Assembly: GCA_020740775.1 (NCBI GenBank)
Contig: JAHEWK010000006.1
Span: 1,922,001-1,986,000 of the forward strand
DNA length: 64,000 bases
Origin: Ilyonectria destructans
Taxonomy: Eukaryota; Ascomycota; Sordariomycetes; Hypocreales; Nectriaceae
Direction of reading: 5' to 3'
The notes under the pieces were generated by a model. It ran no database searches, had not been told where the DNA came from, and saw only the letters and a program-made list of their open reading frames with translations. The position numbers and the translations under genes were made by a program. Positions 35,653-46,462 of the stretch are shown one piece after another (position 1 is the first letter of the stretch; each line of letters starts with the position of its first letter).

Positions 35653-35921
35653 CATGAGGTGGAAGTGATATTATGAGTTCATTTGTCGTTTATATCCCTT
35701 CAGCATCCTAGCTGATATTTCTTTGTGTTTCACGACTGTCTGTACAATACCTATGCATTCAAGAATTATAATGAGCAGTAGCATAGACTGGATACCTACT
35801 CGGAAGGACTGGCACGCGTTGGAAAAGAACCAATCTTGTATTTTATCATCATTCATTCTAGGTTCATTTACTTGCATTTTCCTCAAGTCTCATGGCACTT
35901 CCTTAAACCCCCCTTTTGAAT
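35653..35921. other. Convergent 3' intergenic region (269 bp)
   Basis: The CFEM-like gene and the major-facilitator gene converge here. The interval is AT-richer and should hold both poly(A) sites. Confidence 0.6.
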
Positions 35922-38021
35922 TTAGTCCTTCCTAGAACTGCGTGGGCCGGTTGGTGGCTCCTCTTCGTTTTCCTCTTTCACTGTCTGACCCATGAAGCAC
36001 TCTACCTCACCGAATTGCCGTTGGTGAGAAGGGCCGCCAGATGCCATTCCAAAATCGAGTGTGTCTAGTTCGACATCTGGGGTTTGTTCGCTGCTCTGTT
36101 CGCTGCGCTGGTCGCTGCGTCGGAGTCGACTGGAGTGCTTGTTTCTTCCACTTCCCATGGAGAATAGACCCTGGGCTCGTCGAAGATCCTCCATGTGATC
36201 CTCTAGTGCAGCATCTAAAGCTTCGAGTCCCTGATCTAAGGCAGATCGGTTGAGATGGGCGCTCTCATCAATGAGTTTGTTTTTTCTCCGAATGTCTTGC
36301 CAACGAGTCATGCATCCGAGCTCCAGCAAGTTCACTCGACGGTTTTTGCCAACAGGATTTCCAATCATGACTGGACGCCATGCCATATCCTCCTCCACCA
36401 AAGCTCGCAAGTCATTGGGCATTGAAGCACGACGCTGGGTAGACTTCCGACGAGCCTGTGTCAATCGATCCATCTCTGCAGACTTTGAGCGCGGTATGAT
36501 GAGGACATTCTTGAAGCGAACGAGTACCAGCGACAACAGCATGGTTAGGAGGAACAGAATGCTCGCCACCACGCCCGAGGCAACCCGCTGGCCGAGGGTC
36601 CGAGTGATGTGGCCGCCAAGCGCGGTTGAACCTGCCGCGAGGATGAATGCAAAGCTATGGATGATTGCGAAGCCAGATGTCACTCGTGGGAACGACGAGT
36701 AGTTTGTTTTCTTTTGGGTTTGGCCAGATGCGTCTCGCTGCCGACCGATCATCCCTGGAGAGAGATCCGAAGTGTCGAAAGTCTCCATGATTAGACCATT
36801 ACATTCTGCAATTGCGAGACAGGAGAGAAACCCGATGCACATTGCAAATAATGTTGGAACACCGAGGCTTATGGGTGGTCCAGAGGAAACAGCAGCGTAA
36901 CAAATGGCTCCCAGCGGCAATGTGACCGTGAAAACCGCCCGTCGAATCAAGTGCGATGACCACGCGACTGTTCGGTCAAGGGTTTCCCTGCTGGAATTGA
37001 CTTGAGAATGACGAGACCTCGAAAAGATGCTGGCTTTCTGGAACGGGATAGCAAATAGAGCGCCCAGAGCCATAGCAGCAACGTGAAGGCCAACATAGGG
37101 GGAACGCAAGTGGTAGAACCGGGAAGCCAATGATCCCAGCAGGACGATAACGAGAACAACCTGCGCATAGATCCAAGCGACATAGACGGCCATGACAGAG
37201 AAGCCAGGCTGACGGAGCATCTCGAGGGAGAGAAGGACACCATGCCAAACCTCATTGCCCCACCACTTTGGCCCGGTCTTGACTCGGTGCATCATGACTT
37301 CACCACGGGCCAGTCTGCGTGAGATGTCAGAGCCAGTTCGGACTTCGGCAACTGATCGCCGAAAGGAGGAACGGCGGGCCTCAGGGCAGATGACGTTGAG
37401 AAGCAACACCACCGCAATTAGTAAAATACTGAGGTAGAAGCCCCAGGCTGGAGGATGCTGGTCGATGATGGAGGCGCCGATGAGAAACCCAATGCCAAGT
37501 GATCCAACCCAGCACCAGGTCCAAATACCAAGCCATACACCCATGCCGCCTCCATGTCTCCTCGCATCAAACTGATCAACTACTTCTTGGTGAGGATTCC
37601 TACTCATCAATGAGGCTCCAAAAAGGTCTGTCAGGATGGAGTGAAAGTTCATGCTCGCAAATCCAAGAGAGCATCCCATCAGTGTTCGAGAGGCAATTAA
37701 CAGAATCCTCCATGATGTAATATTCGTCAACCTGGGGCTGTTGACTGCAAGCGCCTGCGGAAATAAGAGAGGCATCGCAAGGATAAGGCTCGCCATGATG
37801 TACGGCTTTCGGCCGTGTAGCAAGGGCAATGGCCACAGAAAGAACGTTGGCAACGCGAGGCCAAGGAAGCACCCTGTATTTCCGTGAATGGCGACATGAG
37901 ACTGGTCGACAATATAGTACTGGATGGAGGGAACGAGTCCAGTATAGATGCCGAGCAATATGCCGATCAACGCTGTACTCAGACAGGCCACAGATGCAAC
38001 GTACCTCTTGCGGATGGGCGA
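35922..38021 (-). CDS. Major-facilitator transporter, C-terminal part of a TAG-split gene
   Basis: An open frame of 699 codons follows, in the same frame, directly after the TAG at 38024-38022. No ATG lies at its beginning; it starts SPIRKRYVASVACLSTALIG, which reads as the lead-in to TM1 rather than as a protein start. The MFS domain has about 12 TM segments, a motif-A-like LLHGRKPYIM between TM2 and TM3, and the signature FHSILTDLFGASLMSRNPHQE. A long cytoplasmic loop lies between TM6 and TM7 and another before the last TM pairs. The ~190-residue C-terminal tail is charged and hydrophilic. Substrate is unknown; fungal relatives are mostly annotated as generic MFS or polyamine-transporter-like proteins. 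Expression depends on the TAG being edited, read through, spliced out or absent, or on internal initiation. Confidence 0.85.
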   Translation of the reverse strand, partial: SPIRKRYVASVACLSTALIGILLGIYTGLVPSIQYYIVDQSHVAIHGNTGCFLGLALPTFFLWPLPLLHGRKPYIMASLILAMPLLFPQALAVNSPRLTNITSWRILLIASRTLMGCSLGFASMNFHSILTDLFGASLMSRNPHQEVVDQFDARRHGGGMGVWLGIWTWCWVGSLGIGFLIGASIIDQHPPAWGFYLSILLIAVVLLLNVICPEARRSSFRRSVAEVRTGSDISRRLARGEVMMHRVKTGPKWWGNEVWHGVLLSLEMLRQPGFSVMAVYVAWIYAQVVLVIVLLGSLASRFYHLRSPYVGLHVAAMALGALFAIPFQKASIFSRSRHSQVNSSRETLDRTVAWSSHLIRRAVFTVTLPLGAICYAAVSSGPPISLGVPTLFAMCIGFLSCLAIAECNGLIMETFDTSDLSPGMIGRQRDASGQTQKKTNYSSFPRVTSGFAIIHSFAFILAAGSTALGGHITRTLGQRVASGVVASILFLLTMLLSLVLVRFKNVLIIPRSKSAEMDRLTQARRKSTQRRASMPNDLRALVEEDMAWRPVMIGNPVGKNRRVNLLELGCMTRWQDIRRKNKLIDESAHLNRSALDQGLEALDAALEDHMEDLRRAQGLFSMGSGRNKHSSRLRRSDQRSEQSSEQTPDVELDTLDFGMASGGPSHQRQFGEVECFMGQTVKEENEEEPPTGPRSSRKD

Positions 38022-38024
38022 CTA
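38022..38024 (-). other. In-frame amber (TAG) codon inside MFS gene
   Basis: The codon follows GCC AGG GAT and precedes TCG CCC ATC on the minus strand. It is the only stop between codon 1 and the natural end (codon 1012 of 1,712). A Trp (TGG) is expected here from family memory. The transcript could form a short GGAU/AUCC stem with the UAG in the loop. Confidence 0.85.
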
Positions 38025-41000
38025 ATCCCTGGCAATTGGTTGTCTTTTGTGAGATTTGGGAAGGCTGAATCCCTGAACATTTCGCAAGCTAACGTGTGAC
38101 CGGCGGCGTAGACTGATGCCGTGTTCAGCATGCACCTTCCGACCTGCAACGTCGCGTTCGGGTAGGGCTTCCTGACCAGTAGCATTGCGGCTGGCTGATG
38201 GAGTATGTTCTCCAACAGGTCGCTTTTTTGATGACTTATCTCCCAGACGGACGACTTTCCCCAGGTTGAAGTTGAGAACTGGGGTCATGTTCTCTTCTCG
38301 CGGCTTTCCGTCTCGTTGCACCGGTGCCAAAACCTCTCTATTCACGAGTTTCCTAAGAGGCCCTTGCGTGGCTTGTTTTCTTGAGTTCCGAGTAAGCATG
38401 CCCGTCATCGACTGGCCTGAAGACTGAGAAGGCTGAGATATGAGACGCATTCGGGTGTCAACACTTCTGGGATGGAGGTCTTCGTACTTCCCAGAGTAGT
38501 TTTCAATAATCTCAGCTAACCTAGGGCGCTCTGCGGGGCCGGCGAACGTCGAGGCATGCTTGTATGCGGGACGCACTTGCGTAGTCTGTTGGCTTAATTC
38601 GAAGTCGGAGAGATCCTCAGCGCTCTCAGGTTCACTAGTCGGCGACCTATCGTTCAAATAATTCGTGTCAATCTCCCTGTAACCTGGTCTACCCCGGTAA
38701 CCAGAGTGCAGACTGCCTGATGGCCGCTTGCATCCACCACCATTTGGAGATCCCGATCGATCAATGACTTGAGATGCAAGTGTAAGAGCTTCACTCAGAA
38801 GTCTTTCTAAGTCGCTGATGGCACGCTTGAAAGACAGCCCATCTATTTTGGGATCGGACTTGCCGGAATGGATTGACTTGTCAGCCGGGTGACAAGTGGC
38901 CTTGTTTGAGAGCACAGGCTCAGTAGGACGCCGAGCATTATCCAATGGCCTTGCAATCGACCTTTTTCGAGTCGGTATCTCCGTAAACTTCGTACTGTAA
39001 GCTTCTGGGGCTTGAACAAGCCCCTTCAGCCACTGGGTAGTCGTCCACTTATAATCTAGAACAGAACCCAGTGACTGACTTCGCCCTGAAGAATATGCTG
39101 GACTTTTTGGTTGCTCGTTACCCTTCCCAGCTCTCAATGAGGTGTCTGAGCCCGCCTCGATGTAGCGCCCACTTTGTTCAGAGTGGTCAAAGTTCTCCTG
39201 GGATGGCATGGGGGCATAAGCATAGCTCGTCAGGTCGGCTTGACTTCGATCCTGCTCGGACTGGCACGGGGTACATTCCCGAATGGCGTGTTGTCCAAAT
39301 CCGTGGTAGATTGGATCCGAAGCATATTCCTTGACTGTATGTTGGTCTTCATGTGGACTCTGAGGATGCTTGATGCATTGATCCGTTGCATGCGTTTTGG
39401 TGGCATCATCGGTGAGGATTTGCAAGCACGGGGGCTCTTTGTGGATCTTAACAGGTTCCGCAGGATCATTGTCACAGAGTTCCAAGGGGTGTCGATTCTC
39501 TGAACCAAGTAGTGGATATGCAGCACAATTCTGGATCGTGTGACGTCTTGCAGTGTCTTCTGTGGGCAATCCGGTGCACCACTCTAATCCATGTTTATCT
39601 GGACCGTCCTTAGTAGCGTCCAATGACTTCGGCCTGGTGACCAATAATTGAGTGCGTGATCGACCTATCGATGAATGGTGATGCCCCTTGTGAGAAGCCA
39701 TGGTACTCAAAGAATCGCCGCTGCGTGACCGGATCTGAGGAAGCCAGAGAATCCGGCTATTAGACTGTGCTGATATATGTGCTTCTCCACCTATGGTGCC
39801 ATTTGCATGCTCACGCATGGCTTCTATAAATGACTTGACCTTGGAAGAATATGCCTGAACCCTACTCCCAACAAGGTGGTCAGATCGACTCTGTAGAGCC
39901 TCTAGAGCATCGATTTGAGATGGAGTTGTTATTTGGTCCAGAGTAAGGCATGCAGATTCTTCGGCGGTCGCGGAAATTTGAATTTGCATATCAGATACAG
40001 ACTGAGCATTCGGCTTGTCGCATTGGTGTTGGTGTTGAGCATGGATGAACCCTCCATCATTCTCAGTGCTCCTTCTGTTCGGATCGGTAAGGGAAGGGTT
40101 GGATGGTACAACTTTGTTCGTGGCTGGGTGCCCTGGCTCAAACCAACCTTGGTGACGAATTGGATAGTGCTTAAAATTAGCTGCTCCAGAATACGTCATT
40201 TGATTATCTTCTTCGGACAGATGTCGATCCATTTTGTGGTCTCTCATAGAGTAGTCGACGGGGCTAGGGGAGTTGCATTTGGGTAGTGGCCACACTTGCG
40301 TCTCCTCCTGCGTCAAATCGCTAACATCGCAGATGCCAGTTGGACTAACCGCACTTGAAACATGCTCATGTGCCTGTGTATCATGCAGGTGGAATAGAGA
40401 TTCAAGTCGGATTCGATCTGTCGCAGGAATCGATGGTGTGAACCCCTTATTTTGCGGCGACGTAAACGGCGAAGGCGAGACAGTTGCCATCGACTCTCTC
40501 CCAGCTGTGGATTTATCTTGACTCCCATGCTGCACTCTCTTCATTTCGGCCTGGGGAGATATCTCTTTCTCCGTCGTCGGGCTAAGAATGGGAGGTACCG
40601 GGACGTCCTTGTCCAGAATTATCGGACCGTTTACTGGCGTCTTGAGAAGATGGTGTCGGTGACCTGAAGTTGGCGTCGCAGAAGATTCATACACTGCACT
40701 GGCTTCGTCTCCATTACCTCGAAGCATCGATAGAGACGACCGAGGACTCGGGGCTGGAGTGTGATCAAAGTCACCAACTTCAACCTCGATTGGTTCCTGG
40801 GCCGGGTGTGCCCGAGTGTGACTGAAGAGAGTCGAAAACATGGTCGGTCGTTTCTTCGCCGGCGACACTGGGCGAGAAGAGCTGTGGGACCCAGCGATGA
40901 GACTGTTTGGAGGTGGTGATACCGGTTGGAGACTGCGGAGGGCTTCGGCTGAACGGTAACTTCTAAAGGTGGACTGCTTGGAAGCAACTTCAGCGGTTGC

Positions 41001-41057
41001 CAACGAGGCGTCTTCTGGTTCTAGAGTGAGCGGTCGGGGAGGTTGGCCATGAGACAT
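38022..41057 (-). CDS. N-terminal disordered part of the same TAG-split transporter gene
   Basis: An open frame of 1,011 codons from ATG 41057 (MSHGQPPRPLTLEPEDASLA) to TAG. A longer form beginning at 41183 is possible but its extra residues look like leader. The product is hydrophilic, Ser/Pro/His/Asp-rich and has no membrane segment or known domain; it contains possible phosphorylation clusters (SRPVSPAKKRP, APSPRSSLSML). Its last residues, LPKSHKRQPIARD, directly abut the transporter lead-in SPIRKR in the same frame. I recall related fungal MFS proteins carrying PIARDW-S followed by RKR at this point, so this half is read as the cytosolic N-terminal extension of one ~1,711-residue transporter. 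If translation stops at the TAG, a soluble fragment would be made. Confidence 0.75.
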   Translation of the reverse strand: MSHGQPPRPLTLEPEDASLATAEVASKQSTFRSYRSAEALRSLQPVSPPPNSLIAGSHSSSRPVSPAKKRPTMFSTLFSHTRAHPAQEPIEVEVGDFDHTPAPSPRSSLSMLRGNGDEASAVYESSATPTSGHRHHLLKTPVNGPIILDKDVPVPPILSPTTEKEISPQAEMKRVQHGSQDKSTAGRESMATVSPSPFTSPQNKGFTPSIPATDRIRLESLFHLHDTQAHEHVSSAVSPTGICDVSDLTQEETQVWPLPKCNSPSPVDYSMRDHKMDRHLSEEDNQMTYSGAANFKHYPIRHQGWFEPGHPATNKVVPSNPSLTDPNRRSTENDGGFIHAQHQHQCDKPNAQSVSDMQIQISATAEESACLTLDQITTPSQIDALEALQSRSDHLVGSRVQAYSSKVKSFIEAMREHANGTIGGEAHISAQSNSRILWLPQIRSRSGDSLSTMASHKGHHHSSIGRSRTQLLVTRPKSLDATKDGPDKHGLEWCTGLPTEDTARRHTIQNCAAYPLLGSENRHPLELCDNDPAEPVKIHKEPPCLQILTDDATKTHATDQCIKHPQSPHEDQHTVKEYASDPIYHGFGQHAIRECTPCQSEQDRSQADLTSYAYAPMPSQENFDHSEQSGRYIEAGSDTSLRAGKGNEQPKSPAYSSGRSQSLGSVLDYKWTTTQWLKGLVQAPEAYSTKFTEIPTRKRSIARPLDNARRPTEPVLSNKATCHPADKSIHSGKSDPKIDGLSFKRAISDLERLLSEALTLASQVIDRSGSPNGGGCKRPSGSLHSGYRGRPGYREIDTNYLNDRSPTSEPESAEDLSDFELSQQTTQVRPAYKHASTFAGPAERPRLAEIIENYSGKYEDLHPRSVDTRMRLISQPSQSSGQSMTGMLTRNSRKQATQGPLRKLVNREVLAPVQRDGKPREENMTPVLNFNLGKVVRLGDKSSKKRPVGEHTPSASRNATGQEALPERDVAGRKVHAEHGISLRRRSHVSLRNVQGFSLPKSHKRQPIARD

Positions 41058-44000
41058 GAGGACTAGTTTGAGAGATGCATGTAATTTGAAGCCGATGGCT
41101 TTGGCGGATAACGGTATTAAGTGACCATGCAAAGTAGTGATAGTTAGGTTGCGGAGCGGCTGGGTGTGAGTGCAGGATAACAAAGGACATGCGGAGGAGG
41201 AGTTGAGATGGAGGAGCAGGCGATGCTCTCCAAGCTAGGTAGCCAGAGTTTGTTTACTTTGTGTGGTTGGAAAATGGAATTTGGAAGGCGCCTTCATTCG
41301 TCACTGAGCCTGTGTCGAAGCACTTGGAAGTTGCCTCCTGCCTTGGGCTCTATTACACCAGCTGGCTACCTACCTACCTAATCACTGTGGCAGGAACTAA
41401 TTTCATTTATTTTCCACTTCTTGAGTAGCAGCAATAATTTTAATGTGATTATTTGATACAACATTTTGATGCAGGGTAATTAATGGCAGAAGACGATTCG
41501 GTTCATGTCGTACTATTCCAAGCTAATTGAGATCGATCTTATCTGACATGTAACATGGCGGTTAAATGTCAGTTTTCCCCACTAGCCTAACTGAAACCCA
41601 CCCAAGGCAAAATCTCACGCCTGCCGCGGTATAATCGAGCGCTGCACCGCTAAACATGGCTAGAAGCATCCACAGGTATCGCCACAATAAGCACTCCCTC
41701 TCTCCGAGATGCGCGCGATTGCGGGCGCGCAACCTTGAAGCCTGCGCTCACCTCATCACGGCCAAGCTACACTGCATCTGGCTCCTCGAATGCGCCTCGG
41801 CCGGCCCCCAGCGTGGACGAACACTCGGTGGAACGACGGCGTGGCGCTTACTCTCCCCCAGTGTTCCGGCCGAGACTGCAATAGGAACCGCCGAGAGAGG
41901 GCGTGTCTCCGAAGCCAATCGTCGCTGCTGGCTAGCCGAGACATGTGAAGGGAGCCGCATGGGTTGTGTGTGTTGTGCTGATGCTCACGACATCCTCCCG
42001 CAACTCTTTTGGCCCATATTTCCCCGTAGATCCCGACATCACACCCCTCCAGGTCGGCGTTATTGGAACAAATCCCACCCTTCCAAGGCCACCCTCCTCC
42101 ACCATCCCCAAAGACCCGCCGTCCAATCTGCGGCAGTCTGACACACCCTGTGCCCCAATCCCTGTCGTTCTTGCTGCACAGCGTCAGTCGCCTAAAGCCT
42201 GGTGGGGCGCGTCTAATCCTGCACCGCCCGCAAATCACACCATGGAGTCAATGGTCCAGATTGGCCCCAAGCGGCTGGACAAGGTGGTTGGCACTGGCCC
42301 GGCAGAATGGTTCCGCCCATCAACTAATCCTCCCCTTGGCCGCATCGGGCAACCTGCCAGCCTCCCTAACTTATTAATAGCAATGCGCGTTTACCCTTTC
42401 AAGGTTCTGACTCTGCACTATCCAAACTAGCCTGAGACGCCTTTCCCGGGGCATGCTTGTTCTACTTTACTGCAAGGCTGCGGGTTTCCCGTTGTCTGCC
42501 TTGCCAGCCCGCCCACCATAAGACTGGCGTCAGTCAGATGAGGCCTCCTCACCGACGTCCTGACCTCGACCCAGAAATGGCAGTTGCAGTCGTGCCCGAG
42601 TCCATGCGGGGTATAGGCCGTCTCAATTGCATCACACCAATGCTGCAATTGACCCAAAATAACTCGGGGGACTTTGGTGACTGTCACGTTCCACGGCGAA
42701 TTGGCGGAACCCCCTGCACATCTCTTTCGTCCACCAGCAAGTGACCTGTTGCCCACCTGCCAGGGGCTGCGAGACGGACCCGGCAGATGCGCTCGGACGT
42801 GACCTCTGCTGTCTTACTTTCAATAACCGCCACAAATGACAGCCTCATCCTGATATGCTTAGTAAACCACACCCGGTGTAGCTCACCAAGACTCTAAGGG
42901 ACTTCACGGGAAAACACGAAGGGGTCTAATGTGTGACAGGAAATGATTTATGTTTCTATTTCAATAATATGGGAACATCCAGTGTCCCAGTCCTGATCTT
43001 CTGTTTGATTTGGCGCTCCGGCCGATGACGGCGCCGACTGCAGCCTGCGCAGCCTGTGTCTGATTGGTAGTACAACATCTTTCCGAGTGCAAGAGGGAGG
43101 GAAATGTTGAGAAAGAAAAAAGAAAGAAAGAAAAAACAATAACAAAAAAACCCCAAAAAAACACAGAACCCTAGTATCAAGAGGTGCGTAACATCCAGCC
43201 AGTGTATGCGTAAACCTCCTCCATCAACCACCACTTGCAACCTATGCAAGGAGATGGCCAAAACCATTAAAGTTCCACCACAAATTCCCAACGCCTGGTA
43301 TATATCCGCTGTCCCTAGTGCATGTAGAAAACCTCGTGTCAAATGAGGCATCTAAGAGGAGAAAAAAAAAGAAACCATTGAAGGGGGCGATCGGAGTTGG
43401 AGGCCAATGCCCGCCCAGGCCCCATAATTCCAACAAACGAGCCCATGCTCGAGAATACAAATTCGCCCAAAAGTGCCGCGAGGCAATCAGCAAAGCTGAG
43501 TAGAATGTAAACCGGTGTCCGTGTTTTCCGTCGTGTAAGCGCATCGCACGTTTTTTCCAAACCCAGGTAACAAACGAGTCGAGACCAAATCCATCGCTAT
43601 GCAAATAACCCCCAAAAATGCCGAGATAAGAGTCTTCTGAAAACGGAAATGAAATGGGAAAAATGTGAGAAATGAGAGCAGAGATGTTAAAGAACAAGGC
43701 CGTATCGTAGAGAGGAGATCGCCCCAACGAAGGGTGCAATTGGTAGTCGAAGGCGTGTTTCGTCCGTTTAGGTGTCAAAGAGGAGGGGGAGGGGCGTCGA
43801 ATCGTGATTCTATTCACGTAAATGATCGTGATCTCATTCTCGTGTCTTCGGTAGCGTCGTGACGAGTTTCATGGTAAGAGAGTAGGGCAGGCCAGGATGT
43901 TTGCCCATGAAGGAGTGAGGAAGACCGATGATGACGAGAGCTTAATGTGTTGAGGAGTGGCTGCCAGGCATGACTGGTTATCGGATCGTTCCTGGAGCAG

Positions 44001-44151
44001 GGGGACGGGTCCGAAAGTCGTGAGCCACGAGCAACGCGGAGAGTCGCGACGGGTTGAAGGACCAGAGATAGGATATCCAATCACTAAATCCAAACCTGAG
44101 GAGTCGCGAGAAGTGCCATGACTGGCAGTAAGTCACCGAAGACAGGATTTT
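41058..44151. other. Gene-free interval (3.1 kb)
   Basis: The left end is the promoter and leader of the TAG-split transporter gene; the right end is the 3' flank of the small Cys-rich gene. A TACC microsatellite lies at 41366-41380 and an A-rich homopurine stretch at about 43105-43165. Open frames such as 43242-43817 (minus), 41656-42141 and 41945-42430 (plus) overlap and have no family resemblance; the first may be 3' UTR. Confidence 0.5.
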
Positions 44152-44376
44152 TCATCGATAGGTCGAGGAGCTGGAGTGGCCACTGTAGTCGGCATGGCCA
44201 TACTGTGAGGAGTACTGAGCGGCATGGCCAGTGTGCATGCTGCAGGCGTAACCAACGAAGATGGTTCGCTGCTCAACGTAGTGGTTGGGACGACCGTATG
44301 CCGCGCAGCGGTCAACGGCATGCTGGTAGTAGAGGCAGCGGCAAGCTGAGTAGAGTTCGACCAGCTGATAGCACAT
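44152..44376 (-). CDS. Small Cys/Tyr/His-rich fungal protein, 74 aa
   Basis: A single exon starting MCYQLVELYSACRCLYYQHA. The first 50 residues carry five cysteines (2, 12, 14, 24, 45) in a non-random pattern C-x9-C-x-C-x9-C, followed by VGYACSMHTGH. The tail is rich in Tyr, Ser, His and Gln (YSSQYGHADYSGHSSSSTYR). I recall similar short proteins beginning MCYQLVELYSACRCLYYQHAVD in many filamentous ascomycetes, so it is probably a real conserved gene of unknown function; a small metal-binding or Zn-knuckle-like role is possible but not shown. The start codon has a favourable context (CGCCATCATG). There is no signal peptide. It stands alone, with more than 3 kb of non-coding DNA on each side, which suggests long UTRs or elaborate regulation. 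Confidence 0.7.
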   Translation of the reverse strand: MCYQLVELYSACRCLYYQHAVDRCAAYGRPNHYVEQRTIFVGYACSMHTGHAAQYSSQYGHADYSGHSSSSTYR

Positions 44377-45825
44377 GATGGCGAAAGCGGGCCAGATGTT
44401 GGCCTGGTGTTGGTTTAGGTGGGTAACTGTGGCAAGAAGGGTAGGGGAGAGGTGGTGTTGGCTCTCAATTCGAGGATGGTGGTGTTGGTGTTGTTTCGAG
44501 TGTCTAATAGGTGTCGTCTAGATTTGAATCTCAAGGGAGGATCGGATATGTTCGCGGTAGAGCGGGAGAGAAGTAGAAGCTCAAGTCAAGGGCGATGCGA
44601 TGAAACAAGACAGCAAAAAGAGAGAGCGAGGAGCGCCCTAGATATGTGTTGATGATGATGAGAAGACTTGCTGGCAGGAAGGACGATAGAGGCGGACGAG
44701 GCATCGCAGCCTTATAGGTCCGGCTTGTAGCCTGGAGATCAAGACTTAACGTTACCGGCACGCCCTGTTTATGGACTTTGGGAGTGTCCACGCCCCTCCC
44801 GGACCTCAGGGAGACCCTCCCCGGGCGAGGATCAAGGCACCAGCGAGGGTAGAGACGCCAGTAAGAGCGCGCGAGAGAGAGATAGCCGCAGTTGAGTCTG
44901 ACTGTCCTGACAGGTGACTAAGGCTTGGTCGCGTCTAATGCAGGCATGGGATGGCGCAGGGCCCACAAGGGCGGAAAGCCAAAGGTGCCTTGGGAGTCCT
45001 GGGGGCTTTGGGGGCTTTGGGGCCTGGCGTCCTGTGTCCTGTGCCCTGTGCCCTGTGCGCGCCTGTGCCATCCTGTCCATGCCATGGCGTCCCGGAGGGT
45101 TTCCATCGCGAGGGCGAGGGCTGTCATGGCGCAGCACGGTGTGGATGAGATGGAATGGTGGCCTGGGTACCTGGTACGGCATCTGGAGGCAGGGGTAGCT
45201 GGTGTAGTACCTAGGAATTACTTCTTTCGCAGGGTGAGGTACGTAGATGCAGATGGATGGGAGGGGATGGGTGCTGCGAGGGCTTCAGTGGATTCGGTGT
45301 GAAGAGTCACCCATTGGACTGCGCCAATGGGGCTAATTAGGTGTCCTGCAGCAGGGCTGACGGGGGGGTCACAGGCCTGGAGCCACGGGCCACTGAGCAT
45401 TGGACGACGGGCCCGGCGACTGGGCGACTGGGAGAGTGGAGGAGCGAACCCTGGATGACGATGGTGCCGACAAATGGAAGAAATGGAAGGGTTCGATGCA
45501 CCTTTCTGCTTGTAGACGCGGCCGCGGCCGTGGCCTTGGTGCCCGCGGGTGATTGTGGTTCGCTGTTTTGGTGGGACAAGTTCCATCTCAAGTCTGGTTG
45601 CGAAGTGTCACGACGCGACGACATCCATTGTTGCCCTGCGCCGGGCAATTGAAACCGCCGGGACGGGTTTCTTGGCCTTACAATGACGCACCGTAATAAG
45701 GCGACCGTCTTGGCTCTGTTTGCATGGGGATGGGCGTGGCAATGAGGCGGCGCGAGGTCTGGTGGTCCTTTAGAAACTCCAGTTTCCGAAGGGTTCAACG
45801 GGGAATTGCGTCAGGGTCTGACGTA

Positions 45826-45851
45826 GGTATCCAGGTATCCAGGTATCCAGG
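45826..45851. repeat. Short tandem repeat, 8-bp unit x3
   Basis: Three direct copies of GGTATCCA, followed by GGATG-type repeats. This is simple sequence in non-coding DNA. Confidence 0.85.
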
Positions 45852-46448
45852 TGGGATGGGATGGATGGGATGGAGGGGAGGCAGGGAGGGAGGTGGTTCG
45901 CCCACGAAACTGCCTTCCGTCCCTTCCCTACTCCGGTAGTGAGGTAAGCTGCACAGCACCTTCCGCCCAGACAGCCCTCCAACCATTGGTCCTGGTGCAA
46001 CTGGCAACTTCCAAGGTTAGGAACCAATCCACTCTGTCCCAGGCAGGCCAGGCAGGAACACGAGTTTCCCCAACACTCCAAACAGCTCCAGGCCACTCGT
46101 TGCGCTCTTACTATTCTACACTCCACCTCCGACTCACAGTTTTGCATCACCGACGACAGTGCCCGGAGAGAAACGCGCAACGCCCGACCGCGAGAGCTGG
46201 TTGGTGCCTGCGGATGCCTCATGATCTGCAGTCATAGAGTCAGAATGCAACCTCCTTTCCGCCCCCCGGTTCTTCTCACGCGGCTCTTGTTCGCCAAGTT
46301 GCTCTAACTTCTCTCGCGACTATTCCGTGGCTCTGTCAAACCCGACTTGGTTCCTCTTTCAGTGATTTTTCAAACCAAAGGGCCCCGCGGCTGAGAGAGT
46401 GGTTTGCGCTAGAAGAACTAGGGTAGCCGCCAATTGAGATGGTGTTTA

Positions 46449-46462
46449 GGGGGGGGGGGGGG
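46449..46462. repeat. Poly-G run (14)
   Basis: A homopolymer of 14 G on the plus strand in non-coding DNA. Runs of this length are prone to length error in sequencing. Confidence 0.9.

Noticed and set aside
37965..38080. 57-nt intron GTTCAG...TAG removing the amber codon
   Set aside because: The ends are GT and AG and the phase is 0, but the donor does not fit GTRNGT, no CTRAY branch site is present, and it would delete the RQPIARD segment that appears to be conserved. It is kept only as an alternative to test.
43242..43817. 191-codon minus-strand frame downstream of the small Cys-rich gene
   Set aside because: Composition is random (Phe/Leu/Arg-rich from A/T runs) and it contains a poly-Phe stretch from a poly-A run. 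It is more likely 3' UTR.
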